Below, piece after piece: positions 8,387 through 17,817 of a stretch of 47,223 nucleotides of DNA. Below the pieces are notes generated by a model. That model was not told the DNA's origin, did not search any database, and was given only the letters and a program-made list of their open reading frames with translations. The stretch spans positions 1 through 47,223 of the forward strand of contig DASYEM010000084.1 in assembly GCA_036499025.1 (NCBI GenBank), given 5' to 3'. Position 1 is the stretch's first letter. Each line of letters starts with the position of its first letter. The translations under genes and the position numbers were made by a program. This DNA is from Parvibaculum sp036499025. Lineage in GTDB: Bacteria; Pseudomonadota; Alphaproteobacteria; Parvibaculales; Parvibaculaceae.

Positions 8387-9802
8387 GTGATCCCTGCCAC
8401 CGGCTTTGCAAAACGCACCGTTGCGGTGTTCGGACTGGGAAAGTCCGGGCTTTCGACCGTGCGCGCGCTTGAAGCGGGTGGGGCGAAGGTCGTCGCCTGG
8501 GACGACGGCGAAGCGCGGCGCAACGAAGCGGTGGCTGCGGGCGTAACGCTTGAAGATCTGACGACACGCAGCTGGGCGGACATTGCTGCCTTTGTATTGA
8601 GCCCTGGTGTGCCGCTGACGCATCCCGTGCCGCATCCGACGGTTAAGCTCGCGCAAGCCGCCGGTGTCGAAATTATTGGCGACGTCGAACTTTTCTATCG
8701 CGCCGTGAAAGCTCTGGCGCCGCCCGGCCGCATCGTCGCCATCACTGGCACCAATGGCAAGTCCACCACGACTGCGCTGATCGGCCATATGGTGAAGCGT
8801 TGCGGTGGCGATGCGCAGGTCGGCGGCAATATCGGCAAGCCGGTTCTCGAACTCGACATGCCGACTTCCTCGACGGTCTATGTCGTTGAAGTCTCGTCCT
8901 ATCAGGTCGATCTGACGCCGGGCCTCACGCCCGATGTCGGCATTCTCCTCAATGTGACACCGGACCACATCGACCGCCACGGCACCATCGAGAATTACGC
9001 GGCGGTGAAGGCGAAACTATTCGCGCATCAGGGTGCCGCGGACACGGCGATCATCGGCATCGACGATGCCTATTCGAGCGATATCTGTACGCGGCTTTCG
9101 TCCGTGCGGGCACAGAAGGTGGTGCCGGTTTCCATCGGTAAGACATTGGGACGCGGCATCTATGTGATCGACGGTCAGCTTTACGACAGCACCGGCACAC
9201 AGACGCAGAAGGCTGGTGACTTCAATTCGTTTCGCACCTTGGCGGGAGCACATAACTGGCAGAACGCGGCCGTCGCCTATGCGGCCGGCCGCGCGCTCGG
9301 TTATCCGCGTGAGAAAATCCTCGCTGCGTTTGAGACTTTCCCCGGCCTTGCACATCGTATGGAAATCGTCGCCGAGCAAAACGGCGTGCGTTACGTGAAT
9401 GACAGCAAGGCGACGAACGCCGACGCCGCGTCAAAGGCTCTAGCGACATACGACAACATCTACTGGATTATCGGCGGCAAGTCGAAAGATGGCGGGATCG
9501 AGACTTTGACAGATTATTTCCCGCGCTTGCGCCGTGCGTATCTGATCGGCGCCGCATCTGACGAATTTGCCCGTACGCTTGAAGGTAAGGTCGACTATGT
9601 GCGTTCGCATACGCTCGACCGCGCGGTCGAGGCGGCGGCAAACGATGCCGATAAAGATGGAAATGAGGACGAGATGCGGGTGGTGCTGCTTTCGCCCGCC
9701 TGTGCATCTTTCGACCAGTTCAACAATTTCGAAGAGCGCGGCGAAGTTTTCCGAACGCAGGTCCTGAAATATCTCTCAACCAAGGGGAGGGCGAGCGCAT
9801 GA
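8387..9802 (+). CDS. murD: UDP-MurNAc-L-alanine:D-glutamate ligase MurD
   Basis: MurD adds D-Glu to UDP-MurNAc-L-Ala in the cytoplasm. The 471-residue protein starts with a Rossmann-like UDP-binding domain (VAVFGLGKSGLSTVRALEAGG) and has the ATP-binding motif TGTNGKSTT at residues 120-128. Downstream are VEVSSYQVD and the NDSKATNADA segment typical of MurD. The start is GTG 8387, chosen because it sits four bases after mraY and gives the canonical N-terminus; no in-frame ATG precedes the Rossmann fold. It overlaps ftsW by four bases (ATGA). Confidence 0.97.
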   Translation: MIPATGFAKRTVAVFGLGKSGLSTVRALEAGGAKVVAWDDGEARRNEAVAAGVTLEDLTTRSWADIAAFVLSPGVPLTHPVPHPTVKLAQAAGVEIIGDVELFYRAVKALAPPGRIVAITGTNGKSTTTALIGHMVKRCGGDAQVGGNIGKPVLELDMPTSSTVYVVEVSSYQVDLTPGLTPDVGILLNVTPDHIDRHGTIENYAAVKAKLFAHQGAADTAIIGIDDAYSSDICTRLSSVRAQKVVPVSIGKTLGRGIYVIDGQLYDSTGTQTQKAGDFNSFRTLAGAHNWQNAAVAYAAGRALGYPREKILAAFETFPGLAHRMEIVAEQNGVRYVNDSKATNADAASKALATYDNIYWIIGGKSKDGGIETLTDYFPRLRRAYLIGAASDEFARTLEGKVDYVRSHTLDRAVEAAANDADKDGNEDEMRVVLLSPACASFDQFNNFEERGEVFRTQVLKYLSTKGRASA

Positions 9803-10947
9803 TCCGTCTTGCCCGTACCAACCGCAGCCAGATTGCCGAATGGTGGTGGACCGTCGACAAATGGACCCTGTTCGGCATCTTCTGTCTGATGCTGATCGGC
9901 GGTGTTCTGACGCTGGCGGCAAGCCCCGCCGTGGCGATGCGCATTCATCTGCCGCCGTTTCATTTTGTCTATCGCCAGATGTTTTTTCTCATTCCGACGA
10001 CCGCGACCATGATCGGCGTATCGCTGCTCAATGTGCGGCAGGTGCGTCGTGTCGCAGCCATCGTCTTCCTCATCGCTTTTTCGCTGATGGTGATGACACT
10101 GTTCATTGGCCCGGAGGTCAAAGGCGCGCATCGCTGGCTGCAACTCGGTCCTCTGGCGATCCAGCCGTCGGAATTCGTGAAGCCGTCCTTCATCGTTCTC
10201 GCGGCCTGGATGTTCGCCGAAGCGCAGCGGACGCCGGGCTTTCCCGGCTCGGCCATTGCGCTGGCGCTTTATGCGATGGTTGTCGGCGTCTTGGCGATGC
10301 AGCCAGATTTCGGGCAGCTGATGCTCGTCACCATGGTCTTCGGCGCAATCTTCTTCATGGCCGGCCTGTCGTGGCGCTGGATAGGGTCGCTTGCTGCCGT
10401 CGCGCTGATCGGCGCGATTGGCGCCTATACCTTGATGCCGCATGTGACGAGTCGCGTCGATCGTTTTCTCAATCCTGATTCAGGCGATACCTATCAGATC
10501 GATCGTGCGCTTGATGCGTTCCACACCGGCGGCTTCTTCGGGCGCGGCCCCGGCGAAGGCGAAGTGAAGCGCATTCTGCCCGACGCGCATACCGACTTCA
10601 TTTTTGCCGTCGCGGCAGAGGAATATGGGATCATTGCCGGATTGCTCATCATCGGCGTCTTCTCCTTTGTCGTGCTGCGTACCTTGCGGCGGTCGATGGA
10701 GGAACAAGATCTCTTTGTGCAATTTGCCTCCTGCGGGCTCATTGCGCTTTTTGGATTGCAGGCGCTCATCAACATGGCGGTGAACGTCAATCTCATTCCC
10801 GCAAAGGGCATGACGCTGCCGTTCATTTCCTATGGCGGGTCGTCGATGATCGCGCTGGCCTTCACCATGGGCATGTTACTTGCGCTGACGCGTCGTCGCG
10901 CCGGTTCGTCGGTGACGCCACCCAATGGAAAGAGGGCGCACGCATGA
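9799..10947 (+). CDS. ftsW: Septal peptidoglycan glycosyltransferase FtsW (SEDS family)
   Basis: FtsW polymerises glycan strands from lipid II at the septum together with FtsI. The 382-residue product is polytopic, with about ten transmembrane segments. It has SEDS hallmarks: the extracellular segment KGAHRWLQLGPLAIQPSEF, the large loop YQIDRALDAFHTGGFFGRGPGEG, and the late PAKGMTLPFISYGGSSMIA. These distinguish it as SEDS, and the dcw position distinguishes it from RodA. It overlaps murD and murG by four bases each (ATGA). Confidence 0.96.
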   Translation: MIRLARTNRSQIAEWWWTVDKWTLFGIFCLMLIGGVLTLAASPAVAMRIHLPPFHFVYRQMFFLIPTTATMIGVSLLNVRQVRRVAAIVFLIAFSLMVMTLFIGPEVKGAHRWLQLGPLAIQPSEFVKPSFIVLAAWMFAEAQRTPGFPGSAIALALYAMVVGVLAMQPDFGQLMLVTMVFGAIFFMAGLSWRWIGSLAAVALIGAIGAYTLMPHVTSRVDRFLNPDSGDTYQIDRALDAFHTGGFFGRGPGEGEVKRILPDAHTDFIFAVAAEEYGIIAGLLIIGVFSFVVLRTLRRSMEEQDLFVQFASCGLIALFGLQALINMAVNVNLIPAKGMTLPFISYGGSSMIALAFTMGMLLALTRRRAGSSVTPPNGKRAHA

Positions 10948-12131
10948 CGCTTCGCCCTGATGGTCCAATTGTGATTGCCGCTGGCGGCACGGGTGGACAT
11001 TTGTTCCCCGGGCAGGCGCTTGCGCAGGAGCTGCGCCGTCGCGGACGAAAGATCGTGCTGATTACCGATGAACGGGTGCAGCGTTTCGATACCCTGTTCC
11101 CCGGGGCGGATATTTTCTCGGTGCCGTCGGCAACGCCGAATGATCGCGGTATTTCGGGACTTGCGAAGGCCGCGCCAGCGATCCTTTCCGGCGTTGCGCA
11201 GGCTTTCGGCATTCTGGGGCGGGTTCAGCCATCGGCCGTGATCGGCTTTGGCGGCTATCCGACCTTGCCGCCCATCGCGGCGGCGATCATGCGGCGTATC
11301 CCGACCTGCGTGCATGAGCAGAACGCGGTGCTCGGTCGCGTTAATCGGCTCGTCGCGCCGTATGTTCATGGGATTGCTTCGACCTTTGCGGGACCGAAGT
11401 TCTTGCGCCCGCGCGATGCGGACAAGATCGTCGTCACCGGCAATCCGGTACGAGACGCCGTCATGGCTCATGCCGCCGCGCCTTATGCCGCGCCGGGCGC
11501 GGGCGACCGTATCAATCTTCTGGTTTTCGGCGGCAGCCAAGGCGCACGTGTGATGAGCGATGTCGTGCCGGGCGCATTGTCGCGTTTGCCGGAGGCTTTG
11601 CGCTTCCGCCTCAATGTCGTGCAACAGGCTCGGCCTGAGGATATCGACCGCGTGCGCGGTCTTTACGAAGATGCGGGCATCAGTGCTGAGCTTCAGAGTT
11701 TCTTCGATGACATGCCCGTGCGTATCGCCGCCGCCCATCTTGTCATTGGTCGTTCTGGCGCTTCGACCGTAGCTGAGCTTTCGGTTATCGGGCGTCCCTC
11801 GATCCTCGTGCCGCTCCCTCATTCACTCGACAACGACCAGAAGGCCAATGCCGAAAAACTCGAAGCGGCTGGCGCGGGATTCATGATCGAACAGAAGAAT
11901 TTCTCCGAGGACGCCTTGTCGAAACGTCTCGTTGCTTTGCTTGCCGACGCGGCGCTGCTCGGCAGCGCCGCGAAGGCGGCGCTCGCTCAGGGCGCTCCCA
12001 ATGCGGTGCGCCGTCTCGCCGATCTCGTCGAGATGCTGGGGCGTGGCGAATTCCAAGCCGAGGCGATGAAGCGGATTGCCGACAGCCGCGGTCCCTCCGG
12101 TCCCCTTCTTTTTGCACGGGGAGGTTGCTGA
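10944..12131 (+). CDS. murG: Lipid II synthase, UDP-GlcNAc:lipid I GlcNAc transferase MurG
   Basis: MurG adds GlcNAc to lipid I on the cytoplasmic face of the membrane. The 395-residue GT-B enzyme shows the N-terminal glycine-rich loop AAGGTGGHLFPGQALA (G14-H19), FGGYPTLPP and HEQNAVLGRVNRL. The C-domain has the donor-binding sequences LVFGGSQGARVMSD, GRSGASTVAELSVIGRP and PLPHSLDNDQKANAE. It is slightly longer than the E. coli enzyme because of a C-terminal extension. The start overlaps ftsW (ATGA), and the stop shares one base with murC (TGATG). Confidence 0.97.
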   Translation: MTLRPDGPIVIAAGGTGGHLFPGQALAQELRRRGRKIVLITDERVQRFDTLFPGADIFSVPSATPNDRGISGLAKAAPAILSGVAQAFGILGRVQPSAVIGFGGYPTLPPIAAAIMRRIPTCVHEQNAVLGRVNRLVAPYVHGIASTFAGPKFLRPRDADKIVVTGNPVRDAVMAHAAAPYAAPGAGDRINLLVFGGSQGARVMSDVVPGALSRLPEALRFRLNVVQQARPEDIDRVRGLYEDAGISAELQSFFDDMPVRIAAAHLVIGRSGASTVAELSVIGRPSILVPLPHSLDNDQKANAEKLEAAGAGFMIEQKNFSEDALSKRLVALLADAALLGSAAKAALAQGAPNAVRRLADLVEMLGRGEFQAEAMKRIADSRGPSGPLLFARGGC

Positions 12132-13600
12132 TGCGTCCGGCTCCTCTCGATATTGGCACGATTCATTTCGTCGGCATTGGCGGCATTGGCATGAGCGGTA
12201 TTGCCGAGGTGATGAAGAACCTTGGCTATAAGGTGCAGGGTAGCGATGTTAGCGACAGCGCCAACGTCAAGCGTCTGCGTAGTTTGAAGATTCCGGTTTC
12301 CGTCGGTCATGCAGCCGCCAATCTCGGCAACGCACAGGTCATCGTCGTTTCATCCGCGATCAAGGCGGATAATCCTGAGCTCGTTGAAGCCCGCTCGCGC
12401 TTCCTGCCGGTGGTGCGCCGGGCGGAAATGCTCGCAGAATTGATGCGCCTCAAATCCTGCGTCGCTATTGGTGGCACGCATGGCAAGACGACCACGACTT
12501 CACTTGTTGCGGCTATCCTTGAAGCGGCGGCGCTCGATCCAACGGTCATCAATGGCGGCATTATCAACGCCTATGGCACCAATGCGCGCCTTGGCGAAGG
12601 CGAGTGGATGGTCGTCGAGGCAGACGAGTCCGATGGTACCTTCGTTAAACTGCCTGCGACCATCGCCATCGTCACCAATATCGACCCGGAACATCTCGAC
12701 TATTACGGGACGTTCGACGCCGCGCGCGACGCGTTTCTCGCCTTTGTCGAGAACGTCCCGTTTTACGGCTGCGCGGTGATGTGCATCGATCACCCGGAAG
12801 TGCAGTCGCTCATCGGTCGTGTCCGCGATCGCCGGATTGTCACTTACGGCACCAGCCCGCAGGCCGACATTCGCGCGACCAATGCGCGCATGGAAAAGGG
12901 ACAGAATACATTCGATGTGACGGTGACGGATCGCAAGACCGGCAAGGTCCACGATCTGGCGAGCATCCGCATGCCGATGCCCGGTCGCCACAATATGCTG
13001 AACAGCCTCGCCGCCATCGGCGTTGCCTGGCAGATGGGTGTCAAGGAAGCGGTGATCCGCAAGGCGCTTGCCGGTTTCGGTGGCGTCAAGCGCCGCTTCA
13101 CGCATGTCGGTGCCTGGAATGGCGTCGATATTTACGACGATTATGGCCATCATCCGGTAGAGATCGCCGCTGTGCTGCAAGCCGCGCGCTCGGCCTGCGA
13201 AGGTCGCATCATCGCCGTGGTGCAGCCGCATCGTTACACGCGTCTTCACAATCTGTTCGACGAATTCTCGTCCTGCTTCAACGATGCCGATACGGTTGTC
13301 GTTGCCGATGTCTATGCGGCAGGCGAGCAACCCATTGACGGTGCGAGCCGCGACGGACTGGTCGCAGGTCTTCATGACCGTGGCCATCGCCATGCGGTGC
13401 CGCTCGAAAACCCCGAGGCCCTGCCGAAGCTTATCTCCGAACTCGCGAAGCCCGGCGATTTCGTCGTTTGTCTCGGCGCGGGTTCGATCACCTATTGGGC
13501 CAATGCGCTGCCTGCCGATCTCGAAGCGTTCGGCAAAAAGAGCAGCAAGAAAGCTCCTGCCAAAACGAAATCCACAACGAAGAAGGGGAAGGGCAAATGA
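12131..13600 (+). CDS. murC: UDP-MurNAc:L-alanine ligase MurC
   Basis: MurC starts stem-peptide synthesis by adding L-Ala to UDP-MurNAc. The 489-residue protein has the N-terminal FVGIGGIGMSGIAEV fold and the ATP-binding motif G115-T-H-G-K119-T-T-T-T. Further conserved segments are VVEADESDGTF, the NIDPEHLDYYG segment and YDDYGHHPVEI. ATG 12131 is preferred over an in-frame TTG two codons earlier because it overlaps the murG stop by one base, like the other junctions. The last roughly 22 residues form a Lys/Ser/Thr/Ala tail (KKSSKKAPAKTKSTTKKGKG), a low-complexity basic extension not needed for the fold. It overlaps murB by four bases. Confidence 0.97.
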   Translation: MRPAPLDIGTIHFVGIGGIGMSGIAEVMKNLGYKVQGSDVSDSANVKRLRSLKIPVSVGHAAANLGNAQVIVVSSAIKADNPELVEARSRFLPVVRRAEMLAELMRLKSCVAIGGTHGKTTTTSLVAAILEAAALDPTVINGGIINAYGTNARLGEGEWMVVEADESDGTFVKLPATIAIVTNIDPEHLDYYGTFDAARDAFLAFVENVPFYGCAVMCIDHPEVQSLIGRVRDRRIVTYGTSPQADIRATNARMEKGQNTFDVTVTDRKTGKVHDLASIRMPMPGRHNMLNSLAAIGVAWQMGVKEAVIRKALAGFGGVKRRFTHVGAWNGVDIYDDYGHHPVEIAAVLQAARSACEGRIIAVVQPHRYTRLHNLFDEFSSCFNDADTVVVADVYAAGEQPIDGASRDGLVAGLHDRGHRHAVPLENPEALPKLISELAKPGDFVVCLGAGSITYWANALPADLEAFGKKSSKKAPAKTKSTTKKGKGK

Positions 13601-14520
13601 TGACCGCGCGTGTCACCCCCTCTTCCCTGATCGAGCGCTTGCCTGCTGTGCGCGGCGAGCTCGTTGAAAACGCACCGCTCGCGCCGTTGACATGGTTTCG
13701 CGTCGGCGGCCCTGCGGAAGTTCTATTCCGCCCGGTCGATATCGACGATCTCGCGGCGTTTCTCGCCGGTACGCCGGACGATATTCCGGTGACGGTGATC
13801 GGCGTCGGCTCGAACCTGCTGGTGCGCGACGGCGGCGTCGGCGGCGTTGTGGTCCGTCTCGGGCGCGGCTTCATGAATATTGAAGCCCTCGAAAACTATC
13901 GCGTTCGCGCGGGCGCGGCGGCGCTCGATGTCGCGGTGGCGCGTGTCGCACAGGAAGCGGGCATCGCCGGACTTGAATTCTATCGCGGCATTCCGGGCTC
14001 CATCGGCGGTGCGTTGCGTATGAATGGCGGCGCTTACGAGCGCGAGACGAAGGACGTTCTGGTTGAAGCTGTGGCACTTGATCGTAAAGGCGTTCGTCAT
14101 GTGCTGAGCAACGCCGATATGCATTATACCTATCGGCATTGCGGTGCCGACGAAGGCCTGATTTTTGTCGAGGCGATCTATCAGGGCCATGCAGGCGACA
14201 AGGCTGAAATTCTCGCCCGCATGGATGAGATAACGGCCAAGCGCGAAGCGAGCCAACCGATCCGTACGCGCACAGGCGGTTCGACTTTCAAAAATCCCCG
14301 AGGCCATAAGTCTTGGCAGTTGATCGACGCAGCGGGCGGGCGTGGGCTTACGCGCGGTGGCGCGCAGGTGTCGGAACTTCACTGCAACTTTCTAATTAAT
14401 GCCGGCTCCGCGACCGCCGCGGATCTTGAAGATCTGGGCGAAGACGTGCGGGCGCGGGTGAAAGCGCAAAGCGGCGTGGCGCTCGATTGGGAAATCAAGC
14501 GGATAGGGGAGCGCACATGA
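13597..14520 (+). CDS. murB: UDP-N-acetylenolpyruvoylglucosamine reductase MurB
   Basis: MurB is the FAD- and NADPH-dependent reductase that makes UDP-MurNAc. The 307-residue protein has the FAD-binding segments TWFRVGGPAEVLF and IGVGSNLLVRDGGVGG, then FYRGIPGSIGGALRMNGGAY. The catalytic-domain sequence GSTFKNP and the late AGGRGLTRGGAQVSELHCNF indicate a type II MurB, as is usual in alphaproteobacteria. The frame extends upstream into murC, but ATG 13597 (followed by a second ATG) overlaps the murC stop as ATGA and gives the normal length. The stop overlaps ddl in the same way. Confidence 0.96.
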   Translation: MMTARVTPSSLIERLPAVRGELVENAPLAPLTWFRVGGPAEVLFRPVDIDDLAAFLAGTPDDIPVTVIGVGSNLLVRDGGVGGVVVRLGRGFMNIEALENYRVRAGAAALDVAVARVAQEAGIAGLEFYRGIPGSIGGALRMNGGAYERETKDVLVEAVALDRKGVRHVLSNADMHYTYRHCGADEGLIFVEAIYQGHAGDKAEILARMDEITAKREASQPIRTRTGGSTFKNPRGHKSWQLIDAAGGRGLTRGGAQVSELHCNFLINAGSATAADLEDLGEDVRARVKAQSGVALDWEIKRIGERT

Positions 14521-15443
14521 ATACTCGCAAACATGTAGCGGTTCTCAAAGGCGGCTGGTCGCCAGAACGCGATGTCAGCCTGTCGACGGGACGCGGTTGC
14601 GCCGATGCGCTGCGCCAGAGCGGTTATCGGGTCACGGAAGTCGATGCAGGCCGCGACATTGCCGATCAACTTCTGAAGATCAAACCGGATGTTGTCTTCA
14701 ACGCGCTGCATGGTCGCTGGGGCGAAGACGGCTGCGTGCAAGGTCTTCTGGAAATTCTCAACATTCCCTATACGCATTCCGGCGTGCTGGCCTCGTCGCT
14801 CGCCATGCACAAGGAGCGCGCCAAGGCGATGTTCGCGGCGGCTGGTCTGCCGATCGCGCAAAGCGTTGTTGTGCCGCGCGAGCAGGCGGCGGCGGGACAT
14901 GTCATGGAGCCGCCCTATGTCATCAAACCCGTCAATCAAGGGTCGTCAGTCGGCGTCTTCATCATCCGGCAGGGCGACAATCGGCCTCCGGCGGAGCTGA
15001 CGTCTCCCGACTGGAACCTTGGCGACGAGGTGATGGCCGAGCGTTACATCGCCGGACGTGAGCTCTCCTGCGCCGTGATGGGCGACGAGGCGCTCGGTGT
15101 CGTCGAGATCATCGCCAATACGCAATTCTACGATTACGAAGCGAAATATGCGGCAGGCGGTTCGCGCCATGAAGCGCCTGCAAAGATCGAAGCGGATGTC
15201 TATGCCGAGGTGCAGCGCGTGGCGCTGGCCGCCCATCGTGCGCTTGGCTGCCGAGGTGTCAGCCGCGCCGATTTCCGTTTCGACGATACGAAGTCCGGCA
15301 AGCCGGAACTCATTCTGCTTGAAGTCAACACGCAGCCTGGGATGACGCCGACGTCGCTCGTGCCGGAGCTTGCAAATCTCGCGGGCTACTCATACGCCGA
15401 ACTGGTGAGCTGGATGGTGGAGGAAGCGTCATGCGATCGGTGA
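14517..15443 (+). CDS. ddl: D-alanine:D-alanine ligase
   Basis: Ddl makes the D-Ala-D-Ala dipeptide used by MurF. The 308-residue ATP-grasp protein begins with VAVLKGGWSPERDVSLSTG, the conserved start carrying the substrate-binding Glu. It continues with FNALHGRWGEDGCVQGLLE, YVIKPVNQGSSVGV (ATP-grasp lysine and loop) and the metal-binding end EVNTQPGMTPTS. The frame is open upstream, but ATG 14517 overlaps the murB stop (ATGA) and gives the usual N-terminus. It overlaps ftsQ by 13 bases, the longest overlap in the cluster. Confidence 0.96.
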   Translation: MNTRKHVAVLKGGWSPERDVSLSTGRGCADALRQSGYRVTEVDAGRDIADQLLKIKPDVVFNALHGRWGEDGCVQGLLEILNIPYTHSGVLASSLAMHKERAKAMFAAAGLPIAQSVVVPREQAAAGHVMEPPYVIKPVNQGSSVGVFIIRQGDNRPPAELTSPDWNLGDEVMAERYIAGRELSCAVMGDEALGVVEIIANTQFYDYEAKYAAGGSRHEAPAKIEADVYAEVQRVALAAHRALGCRGVSRADFRFDDTKSGKPELILLEVNTQPGMTPTSLVPELANLAGYSYAELVSWMVEEASCDR

Positions 15444-16510
15444 GCGGTGGACATCGCGGCAAGGCAGTTTCGCGCACTGGGGTGCGCGCTGTGCCTGTAA
15501 AGGGTAAAAAGCCCGCGTCGAAAATCGCGCCGGGACGCCGGCGCAATGCGCCTGCCGAACGTAGCTTCGGCCGCCGCAACACGCGCCCGGCGAATGCGGT
15601 CATGCAATGGATCGAGGATGTGCGCGAAGGCACATTCGGCATGAAACCTTTCACGATGGCGACAATCGCGTTGATCGCGGCGGTCGGGCTTTATGGTTTG
15701 TTTGTCGGTGGTCATGTCTCGGCAGCGGGCAACGCGGTTGCCGACCGCGCGAACCGCGTGCTGGCGCTGGCCGGTTTCAGCATCGACGACGTCACGGTAT
15801 CCGGCCGCTCGCATGCCGACGCGCAGCAATTGCTGGGCGCGCTCGGCATCAAGCGCGGCGACCCGATTTTCGGCCTCGACACGGAGGCGGCGCGAGCGCG
15901 GATTGAGCGCGTCGATTGGGTGAAGTCGGCGACTGTCACGCGGATTCTGCCCGACGCCATTCGTATCGACATTGTCGAGCGCAAGCCTTTCGCCGTCTGG
16001 CAGCGCGGCGGCGCGCTCTCGGTCGTCGATGCGCAGGGCCATCCCATCACCGACGACAATGTGCAGGCCTATGCGAACCTTCCATTCATCGTCGGTTTCG
16101 GGGGCGCGCGGGAAGCTGAAGACATTCTGACATTGATGGCGCAAGCCCAGCCGCAGCTTCTGTCGCGGGTTCGTGCTTTTGTTCGCGTTGGCGACCGTCG
16201 CTGGAATTTGCGGCTCGAGAACGGCGTTGACGTGAAGCTGCCCGAGGTCGGTATCGAGAAGGCACTGGCCGATGTGGTGGCGCTCGACGCGACCTACAAG
16301 ATTTTCTCACGGGATATTCAATCGGTCGATCTGCGCTTGCCGGATCGCGTGTCGATTGCGCTGACCCCGGAAGCCGCTGCTGAGCGCGACGGCGGTCTGG
16401 CGGCGAAGGTTAGCCTGCCGGGCGGTTCGAAGCCGGGTGTGGTCAGGAATTTGAACGGTGCAACCGGCTCAGTGAAGGCCGGCGCTGCGAGTGCTGGGGG
16501 CAATACATGA
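15431..16510 (+). CDS. ftsQ: Cell division protein FtsQ
   Basis: FtsQ is a bitopic divisome scaffold that binds FtsL and FtsB. The 359-residue product has a long, very basic cytoplasmic N-terminus (about 70 residues rich in Arg and Lys) and one transmembrane helix at about 75-93. A periplasmic POTRA domain follows (about 105-180: FSIDDVTVSGRSHADAQQLL, then ERVDWVKSATVTRILPDAI), then the FtsQ beta-domain with GDRRWNLRLENGVDVKLPE. The tail after about residue 310 is Gly/Ala/Ser-rich and probably disordered. The extended basic N-terminus is common in this class. It overlaps ddl by 13 bases and ftsA by four. Confidence 0.95.
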   Translation: MRSVSGGHRGKAVSRTGVRAVPVKGKKPASKIAPGRRRNAPAERSFGRRNTRPANAVMQWIEDVREGTFGMKPFTMATIALIAAVGLYGLFVGGHVSAAGNAVADRANRVLALAGFSIDDVTVSGRSHADAQQLLGALGIKRGDPIFGLDTEAARARIERVDWVKSATVTRILPDAIRIDIVERKPFAVWQRGGALSVVDAQGHPITDDNVQAYANLPFIVGFGGAREAEDILTLMAQAQPQLLSRVRAFVRVGDRRWNLRLENGVDVKLPEVGIEKALADVVALDATYKIFSRDIQSVDLRLPDRVSIALTPEAAAERDGGLAAKVSLPGGSKPGVVRNLNGATGSVKAGAASAGGNT

Positions 16511-17817
16511 ATATGGTCAGTCTGGGTTCCAAGGGCTTTCAGGGCCGTCCCGTCGCGGTGGGCCGCGCGGGCACAGTTGCGGCGCTTGATGTGGGCTCAA
16601 GCAAGATTTCCTGCTTCATCGCCAAGATCGAGCCGGGCCGTATGTCGAATGGCCATGCTCCGGTCCGTGTCATCGGCATTGGCCATCAGGTTTCGCGCGG
16701 CATCCGCGCTGGCGCAGTCGTTGATATGGATGCGGCTGAAGAAGCGATCCGCATTGCAGTCGATGCCGCCGAGCGCATGGCCGGCGTTACGATCAAAGAT
16801 GTGGTCGTCGGTATTTCTGGCTGCGAGCCGAAGAGCCAGACGGTCGGCGTCAAGGCATCGGTCTCCGGGCCCGAAGTGACGGATGGCGACTGCGCCCGGT
16901 TGATTTCCTATGCACAGGGCAACTTCCAGCCAGACGCGCGCGACGTTCTGCACGCCATCCCGACCAATTACAGCATCGACGGCAGCCGGGGCGTGCGCGA
17001 TCCGCGTGGCATGTTCGGCGAGAAACTCGGTGTCGATGTGCACATGGTCAGCGGCCAGCGCGGTCCGTTGCGCAATCTCGAGCTTTGCATCGAGCGGTGC
17101 CACCTTTCGGTAGCGGGCATCGCCGTTTCTCCCTATGCGAGCGGGCTTGCGTCGCTGGTGGAGGATGAAATGGACCTCGGCGTTGCCGTCATCGACATGG
17201 GCGGCGGCACCACTTCACTTGCCGTCTTCTTTGAAGGCGCGATGGTCTACTGCGATTCCGTGTCTATTGGCGGGAATCACATTACTAATGACATTGCGAG
17301 GGGACTCTCGACGCCGTTGGCTCATGCCGAACGCATGAAAACGCTATATGGCAGCGCGCTTGCGAGTCCGTCTGATGAGAGAGAGATGATCGACGTGCCT
17401 CAGGTGGGCGAGAGTGAAGCCGATTCGGCGAATCATATTCCGCGTTCAATGCTGACCGGGATTATTCAGCCGAGGCTTGAGGAGACATTCGAGATGGTGC
17501 GCGACCGTCTGGAGGCGAGCGGCTATGGCCGGGTCGCCGGGCGGCGCATCGTGCTGACGGGTGGAGCGAGCCAGATGAACGGCGCGCGCGAACTTGCTAG
17601 CCGCATGCTCGATAAGCAGGTGCGGGTCGGCCAGCCGATTCGCCTGACCGGCCTCGCAGAGGCGACCGGCGGACCTGCTTTCTCAACCTGCGCCGGCCTT
17701 CTCACATACTCGCAGATGTCTCCGCTCGAAACGGCTGGCGCCGATAACGAGATGGAGGGTGGAGCAGGCCGAGGCCAATTCCGCAAGTTTGGCCGCTGGC
17801 TGAAGGAGAATTTCTGA
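16507..17817 (+). CDS. ftsA: Cell division protein FtsA (Z-ring membrane anchor)
   Basis: FtsA is an actin-like ATPase that tethers FtsZ to the membrane and recruits later divisome proteins. The 436-residue protein has the phosphate-1 motif ALDVGSSKISCFIAK, the 1C domain and the phosphate-2 motif VAVIDMGGGTTSLAVF. The adenosine motif RIVLTGGASQMNG is present, and the C-terminus FGRWLKENF matches the conserved membrane-targeting amphipathic helix. Length is typical (410-440). The start overlaps the ftsQ stop (ATGA). The terminal KEN codons also create an AAGGAG motif at 17803-17808, eight bases before an ATG that overlaps the ftsA stop. Confidence 0.97.
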   Translation: MNMVSLGSKGFQGRPVAVGRAGTVAALDVGSSKISCFIAKIEPGRMSNGHAPVRVIGIGHQVSRGIRAGAVVDMDAAEEAIRIAVDAAERMAGVTIKDVVVGISGCEPKSQTVGVKASVSGPEVTDGDCARLISYAQGNFQPDARDVLHAIPTNYSIDGSRGVRDPRGMFGEKLGVDVHMVSGQRGPLRNLELCIERCHLSVAGIAVSPYASGLASLVEDEMDLGVAVIDMGGGTTSLAVFFEGAMVYCDSVSIGGNHITNDIARGLSTPLAHAERMKTLYGSALASPSDEREMIDVPQVGESEADSANHIPRSMLTGIIQPRLEETFEMVRDRLEASGYGRVAGRRIVLTGGASQMNGARELASRMLDKQVRVGQPIRLTGLAEATGGPAFSTCAGLLTYSQMSPLETAGADNEMEGGAGRGQFRKFGRWLKENF

